Below, one piece after another: positions 1-12,114 of a stretch of DNA of 64,000 bases. The stretch covers positions 178,357,121-178,421,120 of the forward strand of contig CM061919.1 in assembly GCA_031002005.1 (NCBI GenBank), in the 5' to 3' direction. The position numbers were made by a program, and so were the translations under genes. The notes below the pieces were generated by a model. It was not told the origin of the DNA. It saw only the letters and a list, made by a program, of their open reading frames with translations, and made no database searches. Every line of letters begins with the position of its first letter. The stretch's first letter is position 1. The DNA is from Vandiemenella viatica (lineage: Eukaryota > Arthropoda > Insecta > Orthoptera > Morabidae).

Positions 1-800
1 GAGTCCAGAGATCTCAATTCGTCATCGTGCACAAGAACTGGTCATTTCAACAGACACGCTTCAACACATTCTCAATGAAGATTTCCATCTGTGTGCTTAC
101 AAAATTCACTTGGCTCAAGAACTTATGCCAGCAGACCTTGCACAGCGAAGAGCGTTACCTAATTGAATCATTGAACAACAAGAAGTGATTCACGATTTTG
201 TGGACTAAATCGTCTTAAGCAATGAGACCCATTTTCACCTCGATGGCTTCGTTAACAGACAAAATGTTGGTATTTGGAGCTCAGAAAATCTACGAATGAT
301 TCATGAGACTCAAATGAATCCCCAACGTATCACTTTCTGGTGTGTATTGTTGACTGGATGAATCACAGAACCATTTTCTTTGAAAACGAAGCAGGTAATG
401 CATTAATGGAAAATGGAAAATGTTATCTTAACATGGTAACCCAATTGTTTGTGCCTCGATTGGAGGATACTGCTCTTGAAGACATGTGGTTTCAGCAAGA
501 TGGTGCCACTTGCCGTATCTCCAATGCAAAGTCGACGGTCTTGCACAAATCTTTTCCTGGTCGTATCAATTCTCATTTCGGTGACCAGAATTTGCTGCAT
601 GATTTTGCGATTTAACACCTATGGATTTTTTATGTGGTATTTTCTAAAGTCTCAGGTTCACGCCACCTAAGCGTTAATGACCAAAATTGAACACTGTATC
701 AGCGAAATACCGGAACACTGAAGTAAAGCCATTGCTGAAAACATTGACACAAAATCCGCGGCGGCGTTTACCGGATGTGTTGTTACATACATAATTCCCA
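1..800 (+). mobile_element. Degenerate Tc1/mariner-type transposase (5' end outside window)
   Basis: Conceptual translation gives a DDE transposase of the Tc1/mariner superfamily as found in many arthropods. The order of recognisable blocks is RHRAQELVIS..TLQHIL (from base 17), YKIHLAQELMPADLAQRRAL (around 100-160), a block matching the family's SDEAHF..NGYVNKQN (around 217-262), then FFENEAGNA (370-396), DMWFQQDGATC (481-513), FPGR and a CDLTPMDF-like block (600-630). The frame is broken by stops after ALPN and after the VLLTG block and by a shift before CDLTP. The first catalytic Asp reads as Asn (SNETHF); the other two acidic positions are still visible. It is therefore a dead copy. The helix-turn-helix start lies off the window. 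The longest open piece is 340-615 (91 aa). The superfamily call is firm; the exact family and the 3' terminal inverted repeat are not resolved. Confidence 0.9.
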
Positions 801-892
801 AACGTGTACACTATAAATATTTCAATACTTAATTAGAGAAAATCGTGTTTTATATAAAATTCATATCTTGCCTCTTATTGCAACACCCTATG

Positions 893-1012
893 CCGGTGGG
901 TGGGTGGTATAGCTGTGGCTTGGCATTCGAGTGAACGAGTATTCAAATCACCATCCGGTTATCATTTCGGTTATCTATGGTTCCTCGGAATCGCTCCAGG
1001 CGAATGCATGAA
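893..1012 (+). mobile_element. SINE1 copy, diverged and 3'-truncated
   Basis: This resembles the tRNA-like head and first part of the body of the SINE1 family, with a degraded B box (GTATTCAAATCACC) followed by a body with TCGCTCCAGGCGAATGC. It lies directly downstream of the mariner remnant. No target-site duplication is visible. Confidence 0.6.
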
Positions 1013-2439
1013 AAGTATTAACAAAGAAAATCTTTCTTATCACCACCAGTTAAAAGTAAAATGCACTAAAACATGTCAAACACCAAAATTTCCAACTACC
1101 CACGTTCTAAATTCTAGTACATCCGAATAAATTTGAATGGCTAAAAAATGTTAAATTTATAAAGATGGGCGCAGCGCACACGACAGCTATTTGACAACAG
1201 ACGAAGCATTACCATCTCATACAAGATTCAATACCTCTATCGGAAACGAGAAACGATGCATCTGGCATCGCGAGATTTGTTTTATAAATATTTTAAAATC
1301 TATTGTAATATTCTCAACGAGCAGCGGCGGTTTGATTGAACGTTTCAGCCACACGATTTATCACCGGAATATTCGTATTTCGATTCCCTTTTACTGACAT
1401 TAGGTGGCCACCCTTATTGATGGAACCCAGATGATTTGCCCAAGGCAATGATGGGCCCTCAACCCGGGAGGGACAGACGTGATTGATTACGTCTCACGTG
1501 TATTTTAGCCAGTGTTATGAGGTTCGCTGTAGATATTTCCAGCGGTCATAACTCGCACTCATTGCAGTGGATTTATGGGTAGCAGTGAAATACGCTGGTT
1601 TTTTTTTGTGCTCTCCCGGTGGACTGTAATTCATTCACGTGGCTGCTCCCGTTCGCCACGGCTCAATCTCAACCGGCCAGTACAGCAGCTAATAAATCAG
1701 AACACACAGCGTGCTTAATGTTTCTGACGCCGCCAAGTTACGCTATCGTCAGCAAATCAACGATGCATAATTTGTCAGTGACTCTGGGGTATCAGTCGCC
1801 AGATCTTGGCTTTAACGCCCATTTTTCTGCTGTAGTAAACCTAATTTAGTACGCGAGGACGCTATGTGGTTCGTATTCCATGAGAAACTGTTGGTCCAAT
1901 TTATCCGGTAGGGTTACCGGGTTACATTATGGTAGCAACGATCACAGGCGCATGCGCAGAAAATAGTAATTCCGTCATTGGTCGGCAGAACCATTCGAGG
2001 ATACATCGGGCAAAGATGACACACCCCTTTACTTTTTCCTTATGCATATGACAAAAAATAAAGTAAATAACTCTTTTAAAAACTGACACTACTAAGCACA
2101 AAAGAAAATATAAAATTAACACAACATTATTTTGAAAAGAACTGTTTCAATAAAGAAGAAAGCAGATGAATTAGTAGATATCCACAAGGTTGTCAGCTTA
2201 TGAATTTTTCCAGTTAGTCATGTGTAATTGATCGAAGATTCTTTCTGTATCACTGTGAACAAACGGATTTATTTATTTTTCGTGATCAAAACAAAAATAC
2301 TGAAGAGTTTTAAATAAAATTTTGTAGTTATAAAATGAAAAAAAAATATCTGTTCAGAAATGCTGAAAGACCTGTCAAACAAAAATAGTCGTATGGAATA
2401 TGAGGCTCAAAATACAGAAACATAATGGCCTCATCATTA
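1013..2439. other. No recognised feature
   Basis: AT-rich sequence with only short open frames (76 aa at most) that show no family motif. A local GC-richer patch at about 1420-1700 contains no recognisable gene or repeat. Confidence 0.5.
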
Positions 2440-2770
2440 TTATCATTATCACTTGAATTGCTGATTCTTCTTATCGTCCTGCAGATCATCTTTCTTTTCT
2501 GACGGTCTCGCCAAGATTCTTTCCTCGAGCATTACTTGTCTCCAATCAAGTCCCTTGGTCCCTATTCTTCTCTACGAGTTCTCCATTTATCTTGTACATA
2601 GTCTTCCCATAGGTCTCTTCCCTATGCTCATGCGCAATAAATTTGGGACTCTCCCTTCCTTCATACTAATGAAAAACCTCAACCATTGCAATATTTTTTC
2701 GGTTGGGTTTCTTCTAAGGCGTCAGTCTTAAAATTCTCCCTAATGATTTCATCTCTGGTGGCTTGTCATT
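2440..2770 (-). mobile_element. RTE-like LINE fragment, C-terminal end
   Basis: The minus strand translates, across several stops, into the typical end of a non-LTR retrotransposon ORF2: NPTEKILQWLRFF, MKEGRVPNLL, then GKRPMGR, followed by GTKGLDWRQVMLEERILA. The pattern of a [W/F]-rich block, then GKRP.GR, then W..D is shared by RTE-type and related LINEs. The reverse transcriptase catalytic region is not present. The copy is old. The start on the 5' side (towards 2770) is uncertain. Confidence 0.65.
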
Positions 2771-5700
2771 TGCAACAAACATGTCATCTACAGTATATAC
2801 CAAGCATTTTTCAGACAGAAAGATTTGGTTGATCTTCTGGTTCCCCAGAATCACAACGTTCATCCCCAGGAAAATAACCCTACTTCCTCGGGTTAACTTT
2901 TCAATTTCAGATTTTGAATATATTCAGCCAGTAGAAGATTTTATCTTCCAATTCCCTCCAGATGCCAAATTACGCCCGATTTCTGGTCGGTGAGTTCCAG
3001 GTGAAAAACAGATTGAATCATCTCTTTGCTAAAGTTCATTCTTGACCTGAGAGATTTAGTTTACATCTAAATGTGAGATGCCAAAAATTATTTTATTCCT
3101 TCTTCCTCTCAGTTTCTGCTTTTATTCTTCGCCTGTCCGCGATTGGACTACGTTAGTGAGAAGTGTTTTGTAGTCAGGGTTGATCGTAGGAAGCTAGTGA
3201 AAATATTCTCAGTAAATCAAAACAATATAGAGCTTGTAAGCATGAGTTAAATTTCTCCACATAAGGGCTACGTATTCAATTGCATAGAAAAACATAACGA
3301 GGATAGATATTCGGTTGCGCCACTATTATTTCCAGAATGTTGATACTACGCGAAGCACATACTAGCGGCTTCATGCCCATACAACTGTCTTAGAACGCAC
3401 GAATACCATCCAATCCTATTATCTGATATTTTGAATTGTTACAATGTGAAAGTTGTAGGATTTTTCAGATTAGATATTATGAGACGATATGATCACTAGT
3501 AGCATCCGAGCAACTAATTACTAAATTATCTGCATGCGGTCCCAATTACAAGTGTTATCCTATCTCTTCCATTTCTAGTCACCCTAGTATCTGTAATCAA
3601 GAAACCCTAACCAAGAAAAAACATATTCATGTTCAGCTTGTGCCGTGCTTCAGCGAAATGTTTTCCGTATTGTTTAACACAAACAGCTGCATCAATCTAT
3701 TTTTGCTGTGCGAATCGTTTTCCTGCCTCTAACTCGTCATAATAAAGCTTGTAACCAATAGCAAATCACAGATGGTTACCCAACCTCAGTTTTCACACGA
3801 TTTAGCTCTAACAGGCCTCTTTTCCTTTCTCCAAACTAAAACAATGTTCGAAACGTTAATCCATCGACACCATTAATGAAATTGTCCAACGGAACTGCGC
3901 TATATAATTAAAAAAAATAAAAAACTTTTCTTTTTTCCTTACATGGCACAAACTATAAATTCAGTTAAGACTCTACGGGAGTACACCAAATGCGACATAT
4001 CTTAATACAGTCGTGAAGCCGGTTTTTATGGCATCTTGAGATTCTGAAATACCGATGCTATATGAAACAGTTGCAAAGTAATTCTTGATTGCCCGGTAAT
4101 TAAAAATTTCCACTCAGATATATAAAAATAGACATAAATGTGCTGAATCTCCAGTCCAATTTTCATTACGGTATAAAATGATTTTTATGACTGCTTACTC
4201 GTCCCGTATTGGTTGTTCTTAACAAGATGGTCTTTATATTATCCATGAGATATTCCATTTTCTATTTCTCCTCACACCAGCGAATGTTGAGAAGCCTATC
4301 ACGTAAACTGGCAAGGACAGCGTTGCTATTGAGAAATCAAGGTGTGACACCTCGAACGTGACGGCAATGGTGAGGGAAGGCGGGTGACGACGTAGTTTCC
4401 CTACACAGAAATAAAACACGGTTCACAAGGACAGGTAGTATTACGAAGCATAGGTAACCCAATGTTAGCTTGTGTGACTACAATTGTGAGTTGGTCTTTG
4501 TGAAACTATGTTATACCATTTAAATGTATTGCTGGGTTCTACCTGAATAATGACTATAGAGGATAACTCCATTAGTGGTATCAAATAACTAGTGATATTT
4601 TGGCGTTATTCTGCCACGACTTCCAGGATTTTATTTTGAATTTGATGGCACGTTTGTCTTTTAAATGGATCTGATAAAAGACGAATACGGAGAATAGAAT
4701 AGGGAATCACGAAATTGTAGTTTAATATTTTTTTAACAGCAATGTGTTTTAAGATGTGTGTCTGAATCTTCTGCAGCATCTGCCACATTCTGTAATTTAA
4801 GAACTGCTTTTGTCATTGTGTTTTTATTGCTTGCGTAATCAGATATTTTTTGAGACAGAAGGTTTTTCCCACAGTACATCATAACTGATAAAAATCGTTA
4901 TATTTTCCACGCTCTTCGGATGGCTCCGCATTTTAGTATTGTGTTTAGTAGAAAGCGTGAAATACATCTCAGCGCTGTTTTTCTCTAGAAGAGGGTCGAA
5001 GCAGGTTGGTCGAAACGTCGTGGAAACTATTTTTTTTCCTGCCGTAGTAGCTTTTGATTTCAAGTGATCTTTTGAATTCATGTGGAAAACTGCGTGTTCA
5101 AGTCACCTTATTAAACTGACATTTCTTCAGCAGACTTCTTTCTAGTAAATGAACTGAAATCCGCCCTTTAATGGAGTCATCTTTAATTCACTGACGATGT
5201 TTTGTGTAAAAAAATATAATTAATTAAAAGCTTTGCCAAATATTCGCTTATAATTTTTATTTTCTCCGCAAGTAAACACGCAGAACAGTGTGCTTGATGT
5301 GTTTAGTGCTATTCCATCTACTTAATATTTTCGCCATATGTGCATTAGTAGACACAAATTTCATATTCGATGAGATTAATATCAAAATTTAAAAAGAAAA
5401 CTTACGTAGTTATTTCAGAGCTATTCCTCATAATCAGTTTGTCAAACTCACGCCCTGCTAAACCATATTATGTTTAAAACATACGAATGTTTTGAAAAAA
5501 AAAATTCTTAGAATATCGATATTTATTGTTTTGTTTCCTCCTTCTTCTCATATCTCTAAAGCTTCTCGCTGTTCCACAAAAATCAATTTTCCTTCATAGA
5601 TACAATTACTGTGTTTACTGGCTGGCTTGTTGTACAGACCATCATTAACAGAACGGAGAAACTAAAGTGCAGCCGTACGTGAAACGTATCTGTGCTGTGC

Positions 5701-6303
5701 ATTCCAACCGTAGATTTTATTTTTGCATTTTACAATTAATTAGGTAGAAACTGGGGACTGCTACTTTTGATCTGTGTTGATAATTGTGGTGATTCTTGCT
5801 GTCGTGTATATATGGAAATGAAAGAAGAGAGAGACCTAAAGTTCACACCTACTCTTACGAAATACACTAAAGATACCGCAAAGTTTCAAAGCGACCAGCT
5901 GATGGACGAATCACCAACATTGTGCTCTCATTCGATACGCATTATGGAGAGCTTTGGGGCTAAACCCTACATCAGATACATAACTTAATGTTTGGACTTG
6001 TGCATCAACAGTACTATATTTCCACCACCGGAGCTACCATCGGCTAACTCCGTGATACCAATATAGAACACCAACACCGTGTAACAACGACCGCAGCCGA
6101 CTGAGCAGTTTCTTTTTTTTTTTTTTTTCGTCACGCGTTGTAAATTGACTTCTACATTATTCTTCTTATGATAGCGTAGGTGGTTTTCAAAGAGCGTGTA
6201 TCCCTCCGTGGGAACTCTCTGGAGGAGATGAACTGGGTTGGTATCTCGATGCCTTCCCCAGAGTGTGTTTGTAGGTGTTATTGTAGGTATGGCTGACTTC
6301 AAT

Positions 6304-6340
<37 letters not shown>

Positions 6341-6887
6341 TCATTATAAAGTGTAATTTGTTTCTACATTCTACTACTAAAAACATTAGCGCTTCGTGAA
6401 CGACTACATTTCTGCATACAGTTGCAAAGTCACTTCATGCAGACGATTTTGATTCAGAAAAGCAATTAGCTTTTACTAGGAGTTTTAGCCGAGCTAACAC
6501 AGTGATATGGAAAATTTGAGCCTTCATCAAATGTCATTCCGGCCGATCATTTCATAAACTTCGTCAGTGCATTTTCCATCTATCCTGCAACCGCGTATGC
6601 TTTGAAAATTAAGTTTTGTGGCACTGAACTTGGGAAACATAATACACTCCTGCATTGAAAGCAGAAATAATAGTATTTATTTGTGAGGCAAATGTACGAT
6701 TTCAGATCAAAATTACGTTTGCTCTGCCAAGTGCACTTTATGTAAATATCCCTATTGAATTTTACTTATAGCTATTTGCGCTAGCAAAACAGATTAAACT
6801 CTGTGTTCATGGAGCTGCGGGATATTAATAGACCTAAAATAAACTGGCACTATCACCATTACATATCCGTATGAATACAGATATAAG
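2771..6887. other. About 4.1 kb without a recognised gene
   Basis: I see no coding region with family motifs here. Open frames on both strands are 60-133 aa and look random; the 133-aa minus frame at 5985-6386 exists only because it crosses the (GT)n microsatellite and a T run at 6113-6129. Confidence 0.5.
6304..6336. repeat. (GT)n microsatellite
   Basis: About 16 uninterrupted GT units. Confidence 0.98.
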
Positions 6888-7065
6888 CCCGAGCGTGGTG
6901 GGTGAGCGGTAACGCTCTGGCCTCGCATTCGGGATGACCCGTGTTCGAATTCCCTTCCGGGCATCCAGATTTGGATTTTCCATGGTTTCACCAATGCTGG
7001 GATGCCTCCTTCAAAATGCCGTTCCTTGTTACCAATCTCATCCCATCGCTTTGAATTCTTAAACT
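6888..7065 (+). mobile_element. SINE1 copy with intact tRNA-like head
   Basis: Non-autonomous retroposon derived from a tRNA. The head starts CCGAGCGTGGTGGGTGAGCGG (A-box region), followed by CTGGCCTCGCATTCGGG and a B box (GTGTTCGAATTCC). The body continues with GGGCATCCAGATTTGG and TTTTCCATGGTTTC, and then loses about 25 bp relative to other copies before GCTGGGATGCCTCCTTCAAA. The 3' end is degraded and no A tail is left. Transcription in such families is by pol III from the internal promoter, and movement uses a partner LINE that is not identified here. Confidence 0.9.
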
Positions 7066-7284
7066 GAATATAAACTATCCATATTATTTGGAGTAAACGT
7101 ACAATTCATAAACTAATTCTTTATTAAGTGTCAGCTTCTATAAGAGTCTGTTAAGTACGTTGCACTTTCCGTTAACCAAGTGAAGCTTTAGTCGTTATGT
7201 AAAGTAAATGCGTGTATCATTATTGGCCTGAACATCTCAGAAGTATTGATTGACAGTTTCTATTTGTTGCGAATGCGCTTTTGT

Positions 7285-7610
7285 TGTGGCTACACGAACC
7301 TAATCCCATAAGCTTAACGGGTAACTTCTTTTTTTTTTTTTTTTTTGCTTATGGCTTAACGCGTTGTCGACGTCGAGGTCATTAGAAGGGGGAAAGGACT
7401 GGGAGCAATGAATGAGAAGGAATTCGGCCATGGCCTCATGAAAGATCGCCTAGAGTGATTTAAAGAAATCATGGAAAAACCCAAATCTGGATGGCAGCAA
7501 GCGGATTCAAACCCACATCCTCCTGAATGCTAGGCCAGAGAGTACCCGCTAACCCACTACGTTCGGTTTACCGGGTAGAAAGGACCTACAATTTTACGTG
7601 GAATCCGAAC
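7285..7610 (-). mobile_element. SINE2 fragment interrupted by a SINE1
   Basis: The left piece (CCTAATCCCATAAGCTTAACGGGTA, to about 7323) and the right piece (ACCGGGTAG...GACCTACA, TTTTACGTGGAATCCGAACC, about 7567-7605) together match the middle of the SINE2 copy at 28258-28805. The SINE1 at 7328-7566 sits between them, and the sequence either side of it is a degraded duplication (TTAACGGGTAA and TTTACCGGGTAG). The rest of SINE2 is missing. Confidence 0.65.
7328..7566 (-). mobile_element. SINE1 copy, full length, inside SINE2
   Basis: The T run at 7328-7345 is the A tail in reverse. Then follow the SINE1 3' end (TTATGGCTTAACGC, GTCGACGTCGAGGTCATTAG), the body (GGAATTCGGCCATGGCC, GAGTGATTTAAAGAAATCATGG, AACCCAAATCTGGATGG) and the head in reverse (GATTCAAACCCAC for the B box). 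The flanks suggest a diverged target-site duplication around CGGGTA. It is an older copy than the one at 47104. Confidence 0.88.
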
Positions 7611-7619
7611 CACGAATCA

Positions 7620-9240
7620 TCCTAGCGTACAGTAATTCAAGACTAAGGTGAACCTTCTTTAGAACCAAGCTTTCAATGAAATGTAATGTACTTACTAAAC
7701 TCTCTTTATCGATATTAAGGAACTACCAAACTATTTTTACTCAATCCCTAAAGTATCTAAAGATCTCAGGTTCGAATACTGGTATAGGCGGTCATTATTA
7801 CGGAGTTTAAACATACTGGTGCTGAAGCTCTAGATTCTCTGTAAAACTGTGGTTCTCCATTACCAGCCCAGTTGTATCATATAGACAGACAAACCGAAAT
7901 TCTGTTACGATTTTTTAAATAAAACGCTCCAATTTTTTTATTTTAACCCAACAAACAAAAGAAATATGACTGCGTCATCACGTCTATTGAGAGTTGATAT
8001 AAAGTCACGTCCTTTGTCCCGTCAATGGAGCATCAGTTTTACTGAAGGTGTTTAGAAGCTTGATGACGTTCTATCTTAGCATGCGGGCGTACTCGCGTTA
8101 TATTGTCGATCTAGATTTTCGGTTTCAGTGGTTTCTCAAAATCTATATTGTCAGTTCTAGTAAAATATAGATTCACATCCTCAGATTTCTGTCAAAATTA
8201 ACCTTGTAATACGTATCTGTTTAGACTCAGCTTATAAAAATCTTTTGAGAATATTCGTCAAAACCTGGAGTTTCTACTCTATCATAAATGTGCAGTTGAC
8301 AGTAATTCCTAAAAACAATAGACGTGCCAGGGAAATAAAAATCAAATTATCGTACACTATTTTATGTTCTAGAATCCACCTAAGTAACCTTTCTGTAACA
8401 TAAGGAATCTTTTCAAGCGGTGACTTTCTATGAAATCACCTTTGTACAGAATACTTCCTGCATATCAATGTAAATGTTTTTCTAAAATATATCATTTCTC
8501 TGTTTTCAGGTGAGTAAACCTCCCAAATACACCACGGATCACCACTTCCATGGCATAGCAGGAAGGTAAACATTACAAGGAAACAGATTTAATCTCCTCT
8601 TAGACATACTGCACTGCTATAACATATCACCTGTGTGTTGATGTAAATCTCTACTTCGGCATCAAAAAGTAAAACTTCTATCATTTATCTTGATTCACTA
8701 AGAACCAAAAGACATTAGATTCCACAGTGTGCTATGCTGTGTTCTCCCCGCAAACACGTAATTCATGTTGTTTATTATTCTATATTCCACTATAGAAGTT
8801 TTATTTAACTGTGAAATAGCTTAACTTCTTATTTTTTTATACCAATTACATTTATTTTACGGCCGAAAGAGTTATTCTGTTACTAAAAACGTTTTATAAT
8901 GGGGATCTTCACCAAAGAGATGTAGCAATTGATCTTTGATAGTTCTAATTGAATATTATTTTCCTATTTCACTGCAGGACGTGAAAAAAATGAACCGGTG
9001 GTTGTATAAGAGGGAGTAGTAACTCCTAAATATGACAGATGCAATTCTCTATTTCACTTCATTAACTGCACGGTCATGTAAGTCAAAATTGGTTCTTTCA
9101 AGAGAAATTAAAAAATCCATGAGGACATTGTCATCTCAGACATTATGACATATTAAGCATTCATCGTATTTGTTAACTATTTCACTGCTGCTGCTTGATG
9201 TCTATATCTGGTCGGCATTGACAGAGAGGTTTTCACGTCA
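7620..9240. other. No recognised feature
   Basis: AT-rich sequence without open frames above 60 aa and without any repeat that I can match elsewhere in the window. Confidence 0.5.
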
Positions 9241-9244
9241 ATCC

Positions 9245-9445
9245 GAGTAAGTGAACGGTAAAGCTTGGGACTGGCATTCGGAAGGAAGCAGGTTCAAATC
9301 CCCGTCCGGCCATCCAGATTTCGGTATTCCATCGTTTCCTGAAATGGTGGGAAGGTATCTTCGGGAAGCTATAAGCGAATTTATTCCCGTTCCTTATCTC
9401 CCATCCTCACACGCCTCTGGTTACATCAATATCGACGAGTAGTGA
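9245..9445 (+). mobile_element. SINE1 copy, diverged
   Basis: Head GTAAGTGAACGGTAAAGC, B box AGGTTCAAATCCCCG, body GGCCATCCAGATTTCGG and the end ACGCCTCTGGTTACATC-AATATCGACGAG, which equals the SINE1 end CCTCTAATGACCTCGACGTCGACGAG. The middle of the body is rearranged (GAAATGGTGGGAAGG). The A tail is lost. Confidence 0.8.
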
Positions 9446-10336
9446 GGTCAGAAGAAAAGTAAAAGCAAATAAGTTTTTATTTTCGATTCTGTGGACTCTC
9501 TGATAACAATAGCCAAGCTGGCGTATAGGCCCTACAGGTATTCGTCGCAATTCTGATGTGCTAATCTTTGTTTGATTGTTCACACATTGTTGGCACGAGG
9601 CGGCCACCGTTCTGTGAGACCATTATTGCGAGATTTCTTGGGCCAATGGCAAGTGGCATAAGGTTGGATGGGGTGCTGTCAGATAACAAGTCACCAGTTG
9701 GAGAGGAGATGAGTGATCTTCCTTACACGTTGCCATGGGGTTAAAAGGCCTATATTGGTAGTATAATGTACAAGGTTATGGTCGATGAGTCGTTTGGTTG
9801 AGTAGCTAGGCATCAAACTCATTTCACAAATAAATATACACTTCCCACACACAAAATATTGTTACAAGCTTCGCGGACAGATGGCAACAGTTTACTTCCT
9901 CCACCAGAGTAGCGCTCAAGGAAGAGACGGAGGACGCGGACAATTAAAACTATGTCGCTGAGTGGCCTAAGTATCCCCTCGGGGATCTCCCTGTCAAGGA
10001 AGCAACCGAACGAATGAAAATAATAATATCGACTAATTGTTTCAATTTACCAGAGACATCATACTGCGCAATATTCGAATTCTATGGTTGGAATCTTAAA
10101 AGCCTTCGTAATCCCTAGGCTAATCACTTCGTCTAGAATACATTTAGAATAAAGAAAAAAAAAAGTTAGTTTCCTACGGAACACCAAATTTAGTTTATTA
10201 TTACTTAGCAAACAGTCACATGAGCTAATTCCCCTACTCTCCGAAGGAATAAGGCAAACTTCCTTTCAACTCCCAGTACTATGTGTCGTCCTATTTAAGA
10301 ACCCTATTACGACATTTTTTCTTGAAACTGCAGGCG
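9446..10336. other. No recognised feature
   Basis: A slightly GC-richer patch at about 9600-9990 (for example CCTCGGGGATCTCCCTG) has no coding signature and no partner elsewhere in the window. Confidence 0.45.
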
Positions 10337-10346
10337 CTCAGAAGTA

Positions 10347-10588
10347 CTTACTTATGGCTTTACCCCTCGTCAACGACTATGGTCATTAGAGGCGGGATAG
10401 GACTGGGTACAAGGAACGGGAAGGAGTTTGGCCATGGCCTTTTTGAAGGAAGCATCCCGACATTCGCCTGGAGTGATTTGGGGAAACCATGGAAAACCCA
10501 AATCTTGATGCCCGGACGGGGATTCGAACCCACGTCTTCCCGAATACGAGACCAGAACGATAACCGTTCACCCACCACGGTCGGTGAC
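10347..10588 (-). mobile_element. SINE1 copy, full length, with target-site duplication
   Basis: Reverse-oriented SINE1: TTATGGCTTTACCCCTCG at the 3' end, GGTCATTAGAGGCGGG, AAGGAACGGGAAGGAG, GGGGAAACCATGGAAAAC, then the B box in reverse (GGATTCGAACCCACG) and the head (CACCCACCACGGTCGG). A perfect 10-bp duplication CTCAGAAGTA flanks it at 10337-10346 and 10589-10598, so the ends are certain. The A tail is almost gone. Confidence 0.95.
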
Positions 10589-10599
10589 CTCAGAAGTAA

Positions 10600-12110
10600 A
10601 TTTACGACAGTCCAACATGCCGACTCTCCTACGTGGCTATTGACAACATACTATTGCTAAAAAGTTCAAAACTGGTGCACAAACTACCTGAGGAAAACTG
10701 CCCAAATACTGGCCGCGACGTATTGGCGTGACGATTTGTTAAAAACTACTAAGCTACTGTCGAATTACTGTCTCATTTTGTTGCCCCTCATCACTCTTCG
10801 GCCCTTATATACATAATATACCTTATATAACGAGTCTTTGTCACATATTTCGAAGGTGTTACAATGTTTTCTGAACGGTGTCGCTGTCAACCATCTAACC
10901 TTTCATAAAGCCTTTGTAGCATTACAGACAGTTCTGTTCGGATATGAGAGATATCCTTTTGCTAGAGAGATGCTACTGATATGGTGTGCATGCTGTTGTG
11001 TGACGCATGTGTGTAGAGCTACAGTTTCATAAAAATTTACCACAGCACTGTAATTATCTCTGCTACTGATATTATACAGTCTTTAAAACAACGCAGCGGA
11101 TAACTTTGTGTAAATACTAAATTCAAAAGTGTACTCAGTGCCTCACTTAGAATGCGAGGCACAACTTACAGCTAAACTCTCACCTCATGCAGAAGAAGAT
11201 TTGGCTTAGTTGAAGAAGTAGGAACCAGAATTAATGGGCTCAGTTCCTTTATTCATTCTAATATGTCCCTGCACTTATTTCGTTTTGATTTATATTCACT
11301 CTTTATATAATTTATATCGAAGTTACAATAACTATATCGATCTACCACTGCTGTTCGCTATCAAGGCAAGACTCTGTTTTCGTTTGTTCTCTCGTGGATG
11401 GTTCATTAGATCTATCTACCTTTCACCACCTTGGTAGCCGTCACTAATCTCACACCAACTCTTCAAGGGTCGTCCCGGGATCTAAGAAGTGGGTCAAGCG
11501 CGTCTCCTGCTAAAAGGGTCGCCTTCCAACGTTAAAAGCATCTGCCTGCTGAATTCCGCCCGACCGGTTATTTTAAGAGCATAGCTGGAACTGAGTGCAT
11601 CGCGGTGAGCTTCATTCATCTAGGATCCGACCGCAGACTTCAAACAGCTTTCTCGGCTGCTATCATACAGCTCGGTTAAATATATTCCATAGAGCTACGG
11701 AATACTTTGAAAACTGTATGGAGCTTTAACGGTTTCAAAGTTCATGGTCTAACTTGAAAACTGCAATATGTCATACGATTCTACATGCACAAAGGATAGA
11801 GCAGTAAATGATAATCGAAGTGGTAGGTGTCAAAGATCACACTACATCAAAAACAAACACATCTTTCGTAATATGAAGAGATAGGCACAAAAGATCACAC
11901 TACCGATAACACTCTTCCCCTTACTTTTTACCGCTAGCTAAAAACTTAATTGCCTATATCTCGTGTTGTAGTGAAGGAGGCATAAATTTTAAACGGTCAG
12001 CAGCTGAATTAGTTGAATCTTCAGGTAATTTAAGTTTACTGAAACTCAAAAAATCAAAAGAAACAGAAAGGATTTCCAAAACGTTGGAAACAATCATATA
12101 TATTATTTCT
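10600..12110. other. No recognised gene; two short related repeats
   Basis: Open frames are 60-70 aa and without motifs. At about 11826-11850 and 11887-11915 there are two related copies of a motif like AAAGATCACACTAC, which recurs with the same surroundings at 27965-27990. Confidence 0.45.
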
Positions 12111-12114
12111 ATAA

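Noticed and set aside
2763..3000. Copia-like YVDDM motif in reverse (VDDMFVAND)
   Set aside because: Only one short match, no neighbouring Copia blocks, and the adjoining DNA is the end of an RTE-like LINE. Most likely chance.
5985..6386. 133-aa minus frame
   Set aside because: It is kept open by the (GT)n microsatellite and a T run; no protein motif.
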